A stretch of 64,000 nt of DNA, taken from the NCBI GenBank assembly GCA_003213135.1, contig QCNT01000001.1, forward strand, positions 272,767 through 336,766, in the 5' to 3' direction. The DNA is from Pelagibacteraceae bacterium AG-426-I15 (GTDB lineage Bacteria; Pseudomonadota; Alphaproteobacteria; Pelagibacterales; Pelagibacteraceae). A model generated the notes under the pieces. That model was not told the DNA's origin and made no database searches. It saw only the letters and a list, made by a program, of their open reading frames with translations. Positions 32,700 through 42,089 of the stretch are shown piece by piece. Position 1 is the first letter of the stretch. Each line of letters starts with the position of its first letter. The position numbers and the translations under genes were made by a program.

Positions 32700-33305
32700 T
32701 CAATTAAATTGTTTAATAGCTTTTTTTGGTTTTAAGCGTGGGTTATTCCAAATAAAACTAGATATTGCAAGATAATTAACTCCAAGTTTAATTAGAGATT
32801 TATAATTTCTACCATTAATTCCTCCGATTGCCACAATAGGCAATTTAGTTTTTTGTTTGCACCATCCTACCAAATTTTTTTTTACTTTCTTTGCTTTTGG
32901 TTTGAGTTTAGATTTGAAAAAAGACCCTAGGGCTATGTAGTTAGGTTTTTTTATTAAGGCATTCAAAATTAATTCTTTTGAACCATGGCATGTAACGCCT
33001 AAGATTTTATTTTTTTTTAGTATTCTTCTTGCTTTTTCGATTGGTTTATCAGATTGACCTAAATGACAACCATCAGCGTTAATTTTTTTTGCTATTAAAG
33101 GAGAGTCATTAATTATCAGCTTAACCTTATGTTTTTTTGTAATATATTTAATTTTTTTTCCGATTTTTACTATTTCAGATACAGAATATTTTTTAAGTCT
33201 CAATTGAAAGTATTTTACTTTTCTTGTGGAGAGCACATCTTCTAAATCTTTATAGAATTTAGGGCTTATTTTATTTGGCGATATTAAATATATAAATCTA
33301 CTCAA
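32700..33305 (-). CDS. thiE: Thiamine-phosphate synthase
   Basis: A 201-residue (beta/alpha)8 enzyme that joins HMP pyrophosphate and the thiazole phosphate into thiamine phosphate. Motifs are FQLRLKK near 34-40, LIINDSPLIAKKINADGCHL near 64-83 with GQSDKP, GVTCHGSKE, and YIALGSFFKSK followed by LPIVAIGGI. NDS replaces the more common NDR. The start is TTG, 2 nt after fba. Together with thiD (51254-52066) it provides late thiamine synthesis steps, consistent with SAR11 needing an external pyrimidine precursor. Confidence 0.85.
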   Translation of the reverse strand: MSRFIYLISPNKISPKFYKDLEDVLSTRKVKYFQLRLKKYSVSEIVKIGKKIKYITKKHKVKLIINDSPLIAKKINADGCHLGQSDKPIEKARRILKKNKILGVTCHGSKELILNALIKKPNYIALGSFFKSKLKPKAKKVKKNLVGWCKQKTKLPIVAIGGINGRNYKSLIKLGVNYLAISSFIWNNPRLKPKKAIKQFN

Positions 33306-33307
33306 TT

Positions 33308-34324
33308 TTAGGCTACAAAACTTTGCTCTAACTTTTCATTCCACTTTGCTTCTGTAGAAGCGCCATTCATTGTAGCTCTATGATCAAAAACTTTTTGAAC
33401 TTTTTTTATGTCAGTCATTGATTTTGCCCAAGTTTTAAGAGCTGACTGCTGTAAAGCTCGACCATAAGAGAAAGTGAAATTAAAAGAGGTATCATTTATT
33501 TTATTAATTTCGTTTAAGTTTTTTGTTGCCTCTATTTCGCTCTGACCACCGGAAAGAAAAGCAACACCAGGCACTTCTTTGGGCATATTTTTTTTCAAAC
33601 ACTCTAAAGTTTTTTTAGCTATCTCTTCTGTTTTAGCTTTCTGTTTGCAATTTGATCCATGGATAACCATATTTGGTTTAAGAACTGTTCCTTTCAAATT
33701 AACGTTGTGAATTTCAAGTTCCTTGTAACACTCATTTAAAACCCTGCTAGTAATATCATAACATTTATCGATTGTATGATCTCCATCCATTAAAACTTCA
33801 GGTTCAACAATTGGAACCATATTAGCTTCCTGAACTATCGCTGCATATCTAGCTAAAGCATGAGCATTAGATTTTATACATTGTTCACTCGGATGTTTAG
33901 AGGAAATTGAGTATACAGCCCGCCACTTAGCAAATCTTGCGCCCAACTTATAATACTCTTCCATTCTTCCTCTCAAACCATCTAAACCTTCAGTTACTTT
34001 TTCTTGATCTGATCCAGACAAAAGTTTTGCGCCTTTATCGACTTTTATTCCTGGAATAGACCCACTTTTTTTTATTAATTCAGGAATTGGTATTCCACTA
34101 TTTGAAGTTTGTTTTAGAGTCTCCTCAAATAATATAACACCACTAATTGATGTTTTCATTGAACTTGACGAGAACAAAGTTTCTCTAAAGTTAAGTCTGT
34201 TTTTTTCCGTACATTCAACATTCACACTCTTTAATCTCTTTTCCATTGTGCCCGTACTTTCATCAGCCGCAAGTATTCCTTTACCTTTCTCCACCATTTG
34301 CTTTGCTATTTTTTCAATACTCAT
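33308..34324 (-). CDS. Fructose-bisphosphate aldolase class I
   Basis: A 338-residue class I (Schiff-base) aldolase of the eukaryote-like type. Marks are GKGILAADESTGTMEKRL near 14-31, PGIKVDKGAKLL, FAKWRAVYSI near 131-140, IVEPEVLMDGDHTI with the catalytic Glu, GTVLKPNMVIHGS containing the Schiff-base Lys near 217, and VAFLSGGQSEIEATKNLN. It interconverts fructose 1,6-bisphosphate with the two triose phosphates. It lies 4 nt after pgk. Class I in this position is usual for several alphaproteobacteria. Confidence 0.93.
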   Translation of the reverse strand: MSIEKIAKQMVEKGKGILAADESTGTMEKRLKSVNVECTEKNRLNFRETLFSSSSMKTSISGVILFEETLKQTSNSGIPIPELIKKSGSIPGIKVDKGAKLLSGSDQEKVTEGLDGLRGRMEEYYKLGARFAKWRAVYSISSKHPSEQCIKSNAHALARYAAIVQEANMVPIVEPEVLMDGDHTIDKCYDITSRVLNECYKELEIHNVNLKGTVLKPNMVIHGSNCKQKAKTEEIAKKTLECLKKNMPKEVPGVAFLSGGQSEIEATKNLNEINKINDTSFNFTFSYGRALQQSALKTWAKSMTDIKKVQKVFDHRATMNGASTEAKWNEKLEQSFVA

Positions 34325-34328
34325 AAAT

Positions 34329-35522
34329 TTATTTTTTTTTTAATACTTTTATACCAGGGAGCTCTTTTCCTTCAAGAGATTCTAGAAATGCTCCCCCGGC
34401 TGTTGATAAATGTGTGAAAACCTTTTCTAATCTAGTATTTTTAATTGCCGCAATAGTGTCTCCGCCACCAACAATTGATATCAGAGATTTCAAACTGGTA
34501 TTTTCTGCAATTTTTTTTCCGATTAATGTAGTTCCAGTTGCAAAATATTCATTTTCATAATAACCAGCTGGTCCATTCCAAAAAACTGTATTAGAGCTAT
34601 CGATTACTTCGTTTATTAAGCCAATTGTTTTGTCCCCAATATCTAAAATCATATCTTTAGAATCAATCTCTTCTAAAGTTTTATAAGTTGGTTTTCCATC
34701 AATATTAGATGAGACATAGCAATCTATTGGTATAATAATTTTGCATTTATTAATTTCTGCAAAATTCTTAATATTTTTTACTGCAATTCCGGAGCCTTCT
34801 TCAATAAGAGAGGAACCAACATTTTTACCTTCAAGTTTTAGAAAGTTATTAGCCATTGCCCCCACAATTACAAGTGTATCTGATGTTTTTGATAAGCTTG
34901 ATAATATATTTATTTTTGTAGAAACTTTAGATCCACCAATAATGCATGTTACAGGTGTTTTTTTATTTTTAATAATTAACTCGATTGATTTAACCTCTCT
35001 CTCTAGGGCCGGTCCTCCATAACTATCAATAAATTCGGTAATTTTGTTTATCGATGCTTGTTTTCTATGAGAGCAAGAAAATGCTTCATTTATATAAATG
35101 TCACCAAGATTTGAAAGTTTTTTTGCAAAAAGCTCATCATTACTTTCTTCTTCTTTAAAAAAACGGATATTTTCGAACAGCAAAACTTCACCAGGATTTA
35201 ATTTATTCGATGCCTCTTCTGCCTTATTATCAATATTTCCTTTATAAAAATAAATTTTTGCTTTCAATTTTTTTTCTAAAAAATTAAATACCGGCTTCAA
35301 AGATAATTTTGAAACCACTTGTCCTTTTGGCCTTCCAAGATGTGATAATAATATAACTTTAGCCTTTTTTTCTAAAAGCTTATTTATGAAGGGTTCAACA
35401 AGTTTAATTCTTGTATCATCTTCAACCCCTGATTCATTAAGCGGTACATTTAAATCTAATCTAACAATAATACGTTTACCATTAATTGGAATATTGTCAG
35501 AAAAAATTTTTAAATCAGACAT
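34329..35522 (-). CDS. pgk: Phosphoglycerate kinase
   Basis: 397 residues. The N-terminal substrate domain has RIIVRLDLNVPLNESG near 18-33, LLSHLGRPKGQ and ENIRFFKEEESND. The C-terminal nucleotide domain has CIIGGSKVSTKINIL, TVFWNGPAGYYENEYFATGT and ISIVGGGDTIAAI. It transfers phosphate between 1,3-bisphosphoglycerate and ADP. It sits 8 nt after tkt and 4 nt before fba. The gap gene usually found between tkt and pgk is missing here. Confidence 0.95.
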   Translation of the reverse strand: MSDLKIFSDNIPINGKRIIVRLDLNVPLNESGVEDDTRIKLVEPFINKLLEKKAKVILLSHLGRPKGQVVSKLSLKPVFNFLEKKLKAKIYFYKGNIDNKAEEASNKLNPGEVLLFENIRFFKEEESNDELFAKKLSNLGDIYINEAFSCSHRKQASINKITEFIDSYGGPALEREVKSIELIIKNKKTPVTCIIGGSKVSTKINILSSLSKTSDTLVIVGAMANNFLKLEGKNVGSSLIEEGSGIAVKNIKNFAEINKCKIIIPIDCYVSSNIDGKPTYKTLEEIDSKDMILDIGDKTIGLINEVIDSSNTVFWNGPAGYYENEYFATGTTLIGKKIAENTSLKSLISIVGGGDTIAAIKNTRLEKVFTHLSTAGGAFLESLEGKELPGIKVLKKK

Positions 35523-35530
35523 TTGTCCAA

Positions 35531-37513
35531 TTATTTACTTACCTTTGATTTTACAATTTTAACTATTTCATCACTTGTTAAATTTAATAAATTATAAATA
35601 TCTTTATAAGGAGCACTTTTTCCATATGTAGAAAGCCCAAGTGTAACACCATCTTTACCAACTAAATTTTTCCAAGCAGATTTACTAGAAGCTTCAATCG
35701 AAATTTTAAAAGTATCATTTCCAAGTATTTCCTCTTTATAGCTTTCTTGTTGATTTTGGAAAATGTCATAACAAGGAACCGAAATAACTTTTGAATTAAT
35801 ACCTTCGCTTAAAAGTTTTTCTTGAGCCTCCAGAGCAATTTCAACTTCAGATCCAGATGCAATTAACGATACATCTACATTGTCTGAAGTTTTTTTTAAA
35901 ATATATCCTCCTTTCGAAGACATATTTTCACCAGCATTATGCTCACTGACATAAGGCAGCTTCTGTCTAGACAAAGCAATAGCACTCGGATTATTTTTAC
36001 TTTTTAAAGCTATTTCCCAACATTCAATAGTTTCATTTATATCTGCAGGCCTAAACACATTTAAATTTGGAATTGCTCTTAAATGTTCTAGATGTTCCAC
36101 AGGTTGATGTGTTGGCCCATCCTCACCTAAACCAATAGAATCATGTGAAAAAATATAAATTACTCTTAATTTCATTAATGCAGATAATCGCATTGAAGGT
36201 TTTAAATAATCTGAAAAAATTAAAAAAGTTCCACCAAAAGGAATGAGACCACCATATAAAGCAATACCATTCATTATGCCTGCCATCGCATGTTCTCTAA
36301 CGCCATAATGAATATAATTTCCTGAAAAATTTTTTGAAGTAATAACTTTCGAGTTTTCTGTTTTAGTATTGTTAGAGCCACTGAGATCTGCCGAACCCCC
36401 GATTAATTCCGTCAAAGTATTTGATATACTGTTTATGACTGAAGACGAGCACTGTCTGGTAGCCATTTTCGGTTTTGATTTAAAATATTTTATTTTTTCA
36501 TCGCCAAATATTTTATCTAAATCTAAAGGCAATTCCCCCTTAATTAATCTTTCGCACTCTTCTTTTATTTTACTATTTTTTTTACTTAAGACTTTATTCC
36601 AATCATCCTCAATATTTTTACCCTTGTCTCCAATTTCTTTCCAAGAGTTCATAATAGTTTCAGGAATTTCAAAAGGATCGTATTTCCATTTTAGTTTATT
36701 TCTAACTAATTTTATTTCTTCATCCCCCAACGGAGAACCATGTGATGATGCTTTTCCAGATTTGTTAGGAGACCCAAAACCTATTATAGTTTTACATGAA
36801 ATTATGGACGGTTTTTTTGATTTTATTGCTTTTTTAATTGAATTTGAAATTTGCTTGTAATTATGACCGTTTATTTCTTGAAAAGACCATCCATAGCTTT
36901 CAAATCTTTTTTTATAATTATCAGAAACACTTAAAGAAGTTGGTCCGTCAATTGATATTTTATTATTATCGAAGAAAACAATTAAATTTTTTAAATTTAA
37001 GTGACCAGCCAAACTCATTGCTTCATGGCTAATACCCTCCATTAAATCGCCATCACTTGCCATAACAAAAGTTTTGTTATTTATTAAATCAGATCCAAAT
37101 CTTTTTTTAAGAACTTCCTCAGCTATTGCCATACCAACAGAATTAGCCAAGCCTTGTCCCAAAGGTCCAGTTGTTGTTTCAATACCAGAGTCTTTTTCAT
37201 ATTCAGGATGACCTGCACAAATAGAATTTAATTGTCGAAAGTTTTTTATGTCATCCAATTTAATTTTTTTATAGCCAGTAAGATACAACAAAGAATAAAG
37301 GAGCATGGATCCATGTCCCGCTGACAGCACGAACCTGTCTCTGTTTAACCAGCTTGGATTTTTTGGATTAAACCGCAGGTAGTATTTAAATAATACCGTG
37401 GCAACGTCAGCCATACCCATAGGCATACCCGGGTGTCCAGAATTTGCTTTCTGGACAGCATCAATTGATAAAAATCTTATAGCATTAGATAAATCTTTTA
37501 ATTTTGGATCCAC
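35531..37513 (-). CDS. tkt: Transketolase
   Basis: A 660-residue thiamine-diphosphate enzyme of the pentose phosphate pathway, with GTG start. It shows [20 protein letters not shown] near 19-38, the ThDP-Mg motif [20 protein letters not shown] near 151-170, [30 protein letters not shown] with the catalytic Glu, and [20 protein letters not shown]. It is the first gene of a long minus-strand unit tkt-pgk-fba-thiE-efp. The 63-nt spacer upstream is shared with the divergent coiled-coil/zapA genes. Confidence 0.95.
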   Translation of the reverse strand: MDPKLKDLSNAIRFLSIDAVQKANSGHPGMPMGMADVATVLFKYYLRFNPKNPSWLNRDRFVLSAGHGSMLLYSLLYLTGYKKIKLDDIKNFRQLNSICAGHPEYEKDSGIETTTGPLGQGLANSVGMAIAEEVLKKRFGSDLINNKTFVMASDGDLMEGISHEAMSLAGHLNLKNLIVFFDNNKISIDGPTSLSVSDNYKKRFESYGWSFQEINGHNYKQISNSIKKAIKSKKPSIISCKTIIGFGSPNKSGKASSHGSPLGDEEIKLVRNKLKWKYDPFEIPETIMNSWKEIGDKGKNIEDDWNKVLSKKNSKIKEECERLIKGELPLDLDKIFGDEKIKYFKSKPKMATRQCSSSVINSISNTLTELIGGSADLSGSNNTKTENSKVITSKNFSGNYIHYGVREHAMAGIMNGIALYGGLIPFGGTFLIFSDYLKPSMRLSALMKLRVIYIFSHDSIGLGEDGPTHQPVEHLEHLRAIPNLNVFRPADINETIECWEIALKSKNNPSAIALSRQKLPYVSEHNAGENMSSKGGYILKKTSDNVDVSLIASGSEVEIALEAQEKLLSEGINSKVISVPCYDIFQNQQESYKEEILGNDTFKISIEASSKSAWKNLVGKDGVTLGLSTYGKSAPYKDIYNLLNLTSDEIVKIVKSKVSK

Positions 37514-37576
37514 TTGTTAATTACCTATATAGACTCTAATTAATGATATCAATAATATGTTATAACAAAAAGCAAG
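37514..37576. promoter_or_regulatory. Divergent promoter region of tkt and the coiled-coil/zapA operon
   Basis: A 63-bp A+T-rich spacer between two divergent start codons. It must carry initiation signals for both units. TATGTTATAA near the plus-strand start resembles a -10 region, but no convincing -35 was identified, so only the location is claimed. Confidence 0.35.
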
Positions 37577-37900
37577 ATGGAAAACTTATACAACAAAGAA
37601 AAAAAGCTTGAAACAGCCTTAAATAAATTAAAAATTTTAAGTGAAACCCCGAGTAATTACCTTGGTAAAATTAATGATCTTTACGATGAAAAAAATCAAT
37701 TAGAAATAGAAAAAAAAGAAGCAGAAAATAAATATAATCAGTTAATTGATGAACACAGCAATCTAAAAAAGAAATTAAAAGAATTAGAAAAAGAAACAAT
37801 GAAAAACAAGAAACTTCAAGATGAACTCAATCAAGATATTAATGAATTGAGCCAGGAAACTGATTCGTTAGTAGAGGAGATAGATAAGTGGCAAACGTAA
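37577..37900 (+). CDS. Small coiled-coil protein upstream of zapA (DUF4164-like)
   Basis: 107 residues, nearly all charged heptad-like sequence (KKEAENKYNQLIDEHSNLKK and similar), predicted to be one long coiled coil with no signal peptide or membrane segment. Position between divergent tkt and zapA matches the DUF4164 coiled-coil proteins of many alphaproteobacteria. It overlaps zapA by 13 nt. A role in Z-ring-associated cell division, like ZapB, is a guess from context alone, since coiled-coil sequences resemble each other without common descent. Confidence 0.7.
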   Translation: MENLYNKEKKLETALNKLKILSETPSNYLGKINDLYDEKNQLEIEKKEAENKYNQLIDEHSNLKKKLKELEKETMKNKKLQDELNQDINELSQETDSLVEEIDKWQT

Positions 37901-38334
37901 ATATACGATTCAATAACAAAGATTACCTTTTATCGTGTGATGACGGGCAAGAGGAAGATTTAAAAAAACTAACTATTTTTTTAGATAAGAGATATTCACA
38001 GCTGAAATCGCAATTAGGAAATTTAGGTGAGAGCAAGTTACTTCTTATAACGGCGATCCAGGTTATTGATGAATATTTTGACTTGAAAAAAAGGGTTGTT
38101 TCTCAAAAAGATAATTTTGAAAAGTTATCCTCAAAATTTAAGGAAATGAAATCTTTAGCTATAGATTACAAAGAGGTAAAAGATAATGAGATATTTAAGC
38201 TAAATTCTGATTTAGATAAATTAAAAAAAATGGTTGATGAAAGCCAAAATCTTTATGAGAACATGCTTGAAAAAACCACAAAATCTATTGAGGAAATAAT
38301 CAAAAATACTGAGTCTAGATCTGAAGTTCAGTAA
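37888..38334 (+). CDS. zapA: Cell division protein ZapA
   Basis: 148 residues, GTG start within the end of the previous gene. The N-terminal ZapA domain has VNIRFNNKDYLLSCDDGQEE near 4-23, LKKLTIFLDKRYSQLKSQLG and KLLLITAIQVIDEYFDLKKR near 51-70. A C-terminal coiled coil follows to the end, longer than in E. coli ZapA (109 residues). ZapA bundles FtsZ protofilaments at the division site. The next gene starts immediately at the stop codon, so there is no room for the 6S RNA gene often found between zapA and fau. Confidence 0.85.
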   Translation: MANVNIRFNNKDYLLSCDDGQEEDLKKLTIFLDKRYSQLKSQLGNLGESKLLLITAIQVIDEYFDLKKRVVSQKDNFEKLSSKFKEMKSLAIDYKEVKDNEIFKLNSDLDKLKKMVDESQNLYENMLEKTTKSIEEIIKNTESRSEVQ

Positions 38335-38883
38335 ATGCCATCAAAAGAAAAATTAAGAAAGAAATACTTATTGTTAAGAAAAAAAAAATATTTTCCTGTA
38401 GAAAAAAATTTCTTTAAGCCAATCGTTAAAATACTTAAATCAAAAAAAATAAAAAGCATATCATTATACTACCCTTCTAATTATGAAGTAGATACTCTTA
38501 GCTTGTTTGAGTTATTGAAAACAAAAAAAAATATATCTACATATCTCCCAAAACTTTTACCAAATGGAAGTATGAAATTTGTACGCTGGAGTTTTTACGA
38601 TCCTCTTAGAGTTAACAAATATGGTTTTTTAGAGCCGGTTGGTAAGTCAAAAGCCATAATTCCAGAAATTATAGTTCTCCCTTTATTATCATTTGATAAA
38701 TTTGGAAATAGATTAGGATACGGCAAGGGATATTATGATAAATTTCTTTCAAAATCGAGTGTAAAAAAAAATAAAACTCTAACAATTGGACTTGCATTTT
38801 ATTTTCAAAAATATAAAAAAATCCCAACCATAAAATCAGATGTTAAAATTGACCGTATACTAACGGAGAAAGGATTTTTGTAA
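38335..38883 (+). CDS. fau: 5-formyltetrahydrofolate cyclo-ligase
   Basis: 182 residues of the YgfA/MTHFS family, which converts 5-formyl-THF to 5,10-methenyl-THF with ATP. The basic N-terminus KEKLRKKYLLLRKKK and the strands SISLYYPSNYEVDTL, TYLPKLLPNG and IIVLPLLSFDKFGNRLGYGK (about 109-128, the ATP/substrate-binding loop) followed by GYYDKFL are diagnostic. It directly abuts zapA with no gap and is followed after 5 nt by the YmdB-like phosphoesterase. Confidence 0.9.
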   Translation: MPSKEKLRKKYLLLRKKKYFPVEKNFFKPIVKILKSKKIKSISLYYPSNYEVDTLSLFELLKTKKNISTYLPKLLPNGSMKFVRWSFYDPLRVNKYGFLEPVGKSKAIIPEIIVLPLLSFDKFGNRLGYGKGYYDKFLSKSSVKKNKTLTIGLAFYFQKYKKIPTIKSDVKIDRILTEKGFL

Positions 38884-38888
38884 CATTA

Positions 38889-39698
38889 ATGAAAATATTA
38901 GTTTTAGGCGATGTATTTGGTCCCTCCGGAGTTAACGCAATCAAAAAATATTTACCAAAAATTATAAAAGAAAAAAAAATAGACTTTGTTGTTTTAAACG
39001 GTGAAAATGCAGGGGACAAAGGAGTTGGTATTACAAAAAAAAATACAGAGGAATTTTTTAACGCTGGTGCGGATGTAATCACATCAGGAAACCATATTTG
39101 GGATGAAAAAGAGACCATGAGTTTTATAAAGAATGAAAAAAGATTGTTAAGACCAGAAAATCTAATACAACCATCACCAGGTATTGGTTACGGTATTTTT
39201 AATTCAAATAATAAAAAAAAAATAGCAGTAATAAATTTAATGGGCAATGTTTTCATGAAAAAAACTGAAGATGTTTTTACAGCAGCAAAAAAATTTTTAG
39301 ATAAAGTAAAATTAAAAAGAGATGTAGATTTTATAATAGTAGATATACATGCAGAGATAACAAGTGAAAAAATGGCTATGGCATATTTATTCGATGGAAA
39401 AGCAACATTGGTTTTTGGAACACATACTCACGTTCCAACTTCTGACCATAGAATTATGGAAAAAGGAACAGCATATCAAACTGATTTAGGAATGTGTGGT
39501 GATTACAATTCAATTATTGGAATGAATAAAGAAAATTCTTTAAAAAGGTTTTTGAAAGATCCTTCGGCTATAAAACATTATCCTGCGACAGGATTAGGAA
39601 CTATAAGCGGGTTGATGGTAGAAGCTGATGACAAAACAGGATTAGCTAATAATGTTAAGCCAATAATTACAGGCGGATTATTACAAGAGAGAAGTTAG
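38889..39698 (+). CDS. YmdB/TIGR00282-family metallophosphoesterase
   Basis: A 269-residue calcineurin-like phosphoesterase. Metal motifs are ILVLGDVFGPSG near 3-14, FVVLNGENAGDKGVG near 33-47, TSGNHIWDEKE near 65-75 and FGTHTHVPTSDHRIM near 176-190. The family (YmdB in Bacillus) hydrolyses 2',3'-cyclic nucleotides in vitro. Its location between fau and yebC is common in alphaproteobacteria. The physiological substrate is uncertain. Confidence 0.88.
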   Translation: MKILVLGDVFGPSGVNAIKKYLPKIIKEKKIDFVVLNGENAGDKGVGITKKNTEEFFNAGADVITSGNHIWDEKETMSFIKNEKRLLRPENLIQPSPGIGYGIFNSNNKKKIAVINLMGNVFMKKTEDVFTAAKKFLDKVKLKRDVDFIIVDIHAEITSEKMAMAYLFDGKATLVFGTHTHVPTSDHRIMEKGTAYQTDLGMCGDYNSIIGMNKENSLKRFLKDPSAIKHYPATGLGTISGLMVEADDKTGLANNVKPIITGGLLQERS

Positions 39699-39700
39699 AT

Positions 39701-40420
39701 ATGGCCGGTCACTCACATTGGGCAGGAATAAAGCACAAGAAAGGTAGACAAGATAATTTAAGATCTAAGATTTTTTCTAAAATATCTAGAGAGATAACTG
39801 TAGCTGCTAAATTAGGCTCAAAAGATCCTGTTACAAATCATAGATTAAGAGCAGCAATTGAGTCTGCTAAGAATGCTAATATGCCTAAAGACAATATTAA
39901 TAGAGCAATAAGTAAATCAGACATTAGCAAAGATCATAATTTTGAAAATTTAAGATATGAGGGTTTTGGACCAAAAAATATTGCTATAATAATCGAAACA
40001 TTGACCGACAACAAAAACAGAACAGCAGGCGCTATAAGAACAACCCTACAAAAGTTTGGGGGAAATTTAGGAAGCTCAGGTTCAACAACTCATTTTTTTG
40101 ATAATTGTGGCATAATACAAATTTCTAATGAAAAAATATCGGAGGAAAAGGCTTTAGATTTTGCGGCTACAGTTGGTGCAAAAGATTGTTATAGTCAAAA
40201 AGAATTTCAAGAAATTATTACTAAAAAAGAGGATTTCTACAAAGTAAAAAATGAGGCTGAAAAAATAGTCAAAAAATTATTTTATTCAGGTATAGAATGG
40301 AGACCAAAAAATCTTATAAGTTTAAAAAAGAAAGAGGCTTCAGAATTTGAGAGTATGCTTGAACTTTTGCAAGAAAATGATGATATACAAAATGTCTTTC
40401 ATAACTGTAATTTATTATAG
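39701..40420 (+). CDS. yebC: YebC/PmpR-family DNA-binding/translation-related protein
   Basis: 239 residues beginning MAGHSHWAGIKHKKGRQDNL, the near-invariant YebC start, with AAIESAKNANMPKDNINRAI, YEGFGPKNIAIIIETLTDN and NRTAGAIRTTLQKFGGNLGS further on. The family has been described both as transcriptional regulators and as ribosome-associated factors. It is followed by a RuvC-type nuclease after 9 nt, echoing the common yebC-ruvC order. Confidence 0.93.
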   Translation: MAGHSHWAGIKHKKGRQDNLRSKIFSKISREITVAAKLGSKDPVTNHRLRAAIESAKNANMPKDNINRAISKSDISKDHNFENLRYEGFGPKNIAIIIETLTDNKNRTAGAIRTTLQKFGGNLGSSGSTTHFFDNCGIIQISNEKISEEKALDFAATVGAKDCYSQKEFQEIITKKEDFYKVKNEAEKIVKKLFYSGIEWRPKNLISLKKKEASEFESMLELLQENDDIQNVFHNCNLL

Positions 40421-40429
40421 GTTAATCTA

Positions 40430-40921
40430 ATGAGAATTATTGGAATAGACCCAGGATTAAGTGGAGCTCTAGCAATTTTAGATGATATAAAAATCTTTGA
40501 TATGTTTGATATGCCTATCATGCCTGAAGGAAAAAAAAATAAAAATCAACTTAATAGCGCCCAATTAGTTAAAATAATTAAAAGCCACATTTTGCCAGAT
40601 AAAGATACTTTTGTTATTGTTGAACAGGTAAGCGCAATGCCTGGCCAGGGAGTTACAAGCATGTTTAATTTTGGTCAGACATTTGGAGCAATTAAAGGTA
40701 TTTGCGCTTCATTAAATCTTCCAATTTTTTACGTAAGACCTGCGAAATGGAAGAAACACTTTGATCTTATCAATTCATCAAAAGATGCAAGCCGTACAAA
40801 AGCCATTGAAATGTATCCCTCAATATCCGATCGTTTGCGTAAAAAGAAAGACGTAAATAAAGCAGATGCTATTTTGATTGCCAGATACTTTAGAGAGTGC
40901 AAAGCTCAGTTTGCTGAGTAA
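40430..40921 (+). CDS. RuvC-like Holliday-junction nuclease of phage/plasmid type
   Basis: A 163-residue RNase H-fold nuclease. Acidic residues expected for catalysis are D7 in GIDPGLSG, E65 in VIVEQVSAMPGQG and D141/D146 in KKDVNKADA. PGQGVTSMFNFGQTFGAIKG and RPAKWKKHFDL are typical of RuvC-like proteins of phages and mobile elements, whereas cellular RuvC reads differently in these regions. It occupies the ruvC position between yebC and tolQ, but no ruvA or ruvB follows. It may replace the cellular resolvase or act in another DNA repair role. Confidence 0.8.
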   Translation: MRIIGIDPGLSGALAILDDIKIFDMFDMPIMPEGKKNKNQLNSAQLVKIIKSHILPDKDTFVIVEQVSAMPGQGVTSMFNFGQTFGAIKGICASLNLPIFYVRPAKWKKHFDLINSSKDASRTKAIEMYPSISDRLRKKKDVNKADAILIARYFRECKAQFAE

Positions 40922-40985
40922 ATAAACTAATATTAAAAAATTAAAACGCCAAATTGATGACACATTCTACGAGTAATTAATTTGG

Positions 40986-41666
40986 ATGGAACAAGATATA
41001 GCTTCACAAGTAGTAGGTCTAGGAGGTGCCACAGATTTTTCATTATGGCAATTATTTTTACGAGCAGATTTTGTTGTTAAAAGTGTAATAATAATTTTAA
41101 TTGCTAGTTCAATCTTTTCCTGGGCATTAATTTTTGAAAAGGCAAGGCTTTTTAGAAAAATAGATAAAAGCACACAATTGTTCGAAGATAAGTTTTGGAA
41201 AGCTAAATCTGCTGAGGCTTTTTACAAAAATCTTCCAATGAAAACTGACGATCCATTAACAGTTATATTTAAATCTGCAATGGCAGAATTAATTAAAACC
41301 AGATCAAAGTCATCAAGCGTTCAGAGTGCTAGAGTGGAAAGAGTCGTAGAGGTCTCTATAGATAAGCAATTAAAAATTATAGAAAAGAATTTCACCTATC
41401 TTGCAACGGTCGGATCAACAGCTCCTTTTATTGGATTATTTGGAACTGTATGGGGCATAATGAATTCTTTCCAATCAATTGCAATTTCACGAAATACAAG
41501 TTTAGCAATTGTTGCGCCTGGTATTGCAGAAGCATTGTTTGCAACAGCACTGGGTTTATTGGCAGCTATCCCAGCAGTTATTTCCTACAATAAATTTAAT
41601 AGCGATAGCCAAAGATATTTTTCACGTGTAGATAATTTTTGCAAAAGATTTTTATCAATAGTCTAA
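40986..41666 (+). CDS. tolQ: Tol-Pal system protein TolQ
   Basis: 226 residues, an inner-membrane MotA/TolQ/ExbB protein with three membrane helices (about 26-46, 135-155 and 170-190). GSTAPFIGLFGTVWGIMNSF near 138-157 and ALFATALGLLAAIPAVISYN near 180-199 are the TolQ signatures. With TolR it forms the proton-driven motor of the Tol-Pal system that constricts the outer membrane at division. First gene of tolQ-tolR-tolA-tolB-pal-cpoB, 64 nt after the RuvC-like gene. Confidence 0.94.
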   Translation: MEQDIASQVVGLGGATDFSLWQLFLRADFVVKSVIIILIASSIFSWALIFEKARLFRKIDKSTQLFEDKFWKAKSAEAFYKNLPMKTDDPLTVIFKSAMAELIKTRSKSSSVQSARVERVVEVSIDKQLKIIEKNFTYLATVGSTAPFIGLFGTVWGIMNSFQSIAISRNTSLAIVAPGIAEALFATALGLLAAIPAVISYNKFNSDSQRYFSRVDNFCKRFLSIV

Positions 41667-41669
41667 TTT

Positions 41670-42083
41670 ATGGGATTCATAATTAATCGTTCAAAAAAAG
41701 AACCAATGAGCGAAATTAATGTAACACCTTTTGTAGATGTAATGTTGGTTCTGTTAATAATCTTTATGGTAACAGCACCTTTGTTAACTGTAGGTGTACA
41801 AGTTGATTTACCAGAATCAGCAGCAGACTCTTTACCCGACGATCAAGAGCCATTAACTGTAAGTATAAATTCTAAGGGAGAGGTATTTATCCAGGAGCAC
41901 AAGGTTGGCTTTGAGTCAATTGTTCCCAAAATTTTAGCCATATCGAAAAATAGAACCGATACCAGGATTTATGTAAGAGGAGACAAAACAATAAATTATG
42001 GCAGAGTTTTAGAAGTAATGGGTAGACTATCTGGTGCAGGATTTTCAAAAGTTGCTTTAATATCCGAGCCTTATAAAAATTAA
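41670..42083 (+). CDS. tolR: Tol-Pal system protein TolR
   Basis: A 137-residue ExbD/TolR protein with one N-terminal membrane helix (about 18-40). EINVTPFVDVMLVLLIIFMV includes the membrane Asp (in FVDVMLV) used for proton transfer. The periplasmic domain has VQVDLPESAADSL and YVRGDKTINYGRVLEVMGRL. It is 3 nt after tolQ and 6 nt before tolA. Confidence 0.94.
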   Translation: MGFIINRSKKEPMSEINVTPFVDVMLVLLIIFMVTAPLLTVGVQVDLPESAADSLPDDQEPLTVSINSKGEVFIQEHKVGFESIVPKILAISKNRTDTRIYVRGDKTINYGRVLEVMGRLSGAGFSKVALISEPYKN

Positions 42084-42089
42084 TGTTTT

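Noticed and set aside
36369..36860. 163-codon plus-strand frame inside tkt
   Set aside because: Antisense to conserved transketolase sequence; its composition is the mirror of the tkt codons and no domain is visible.
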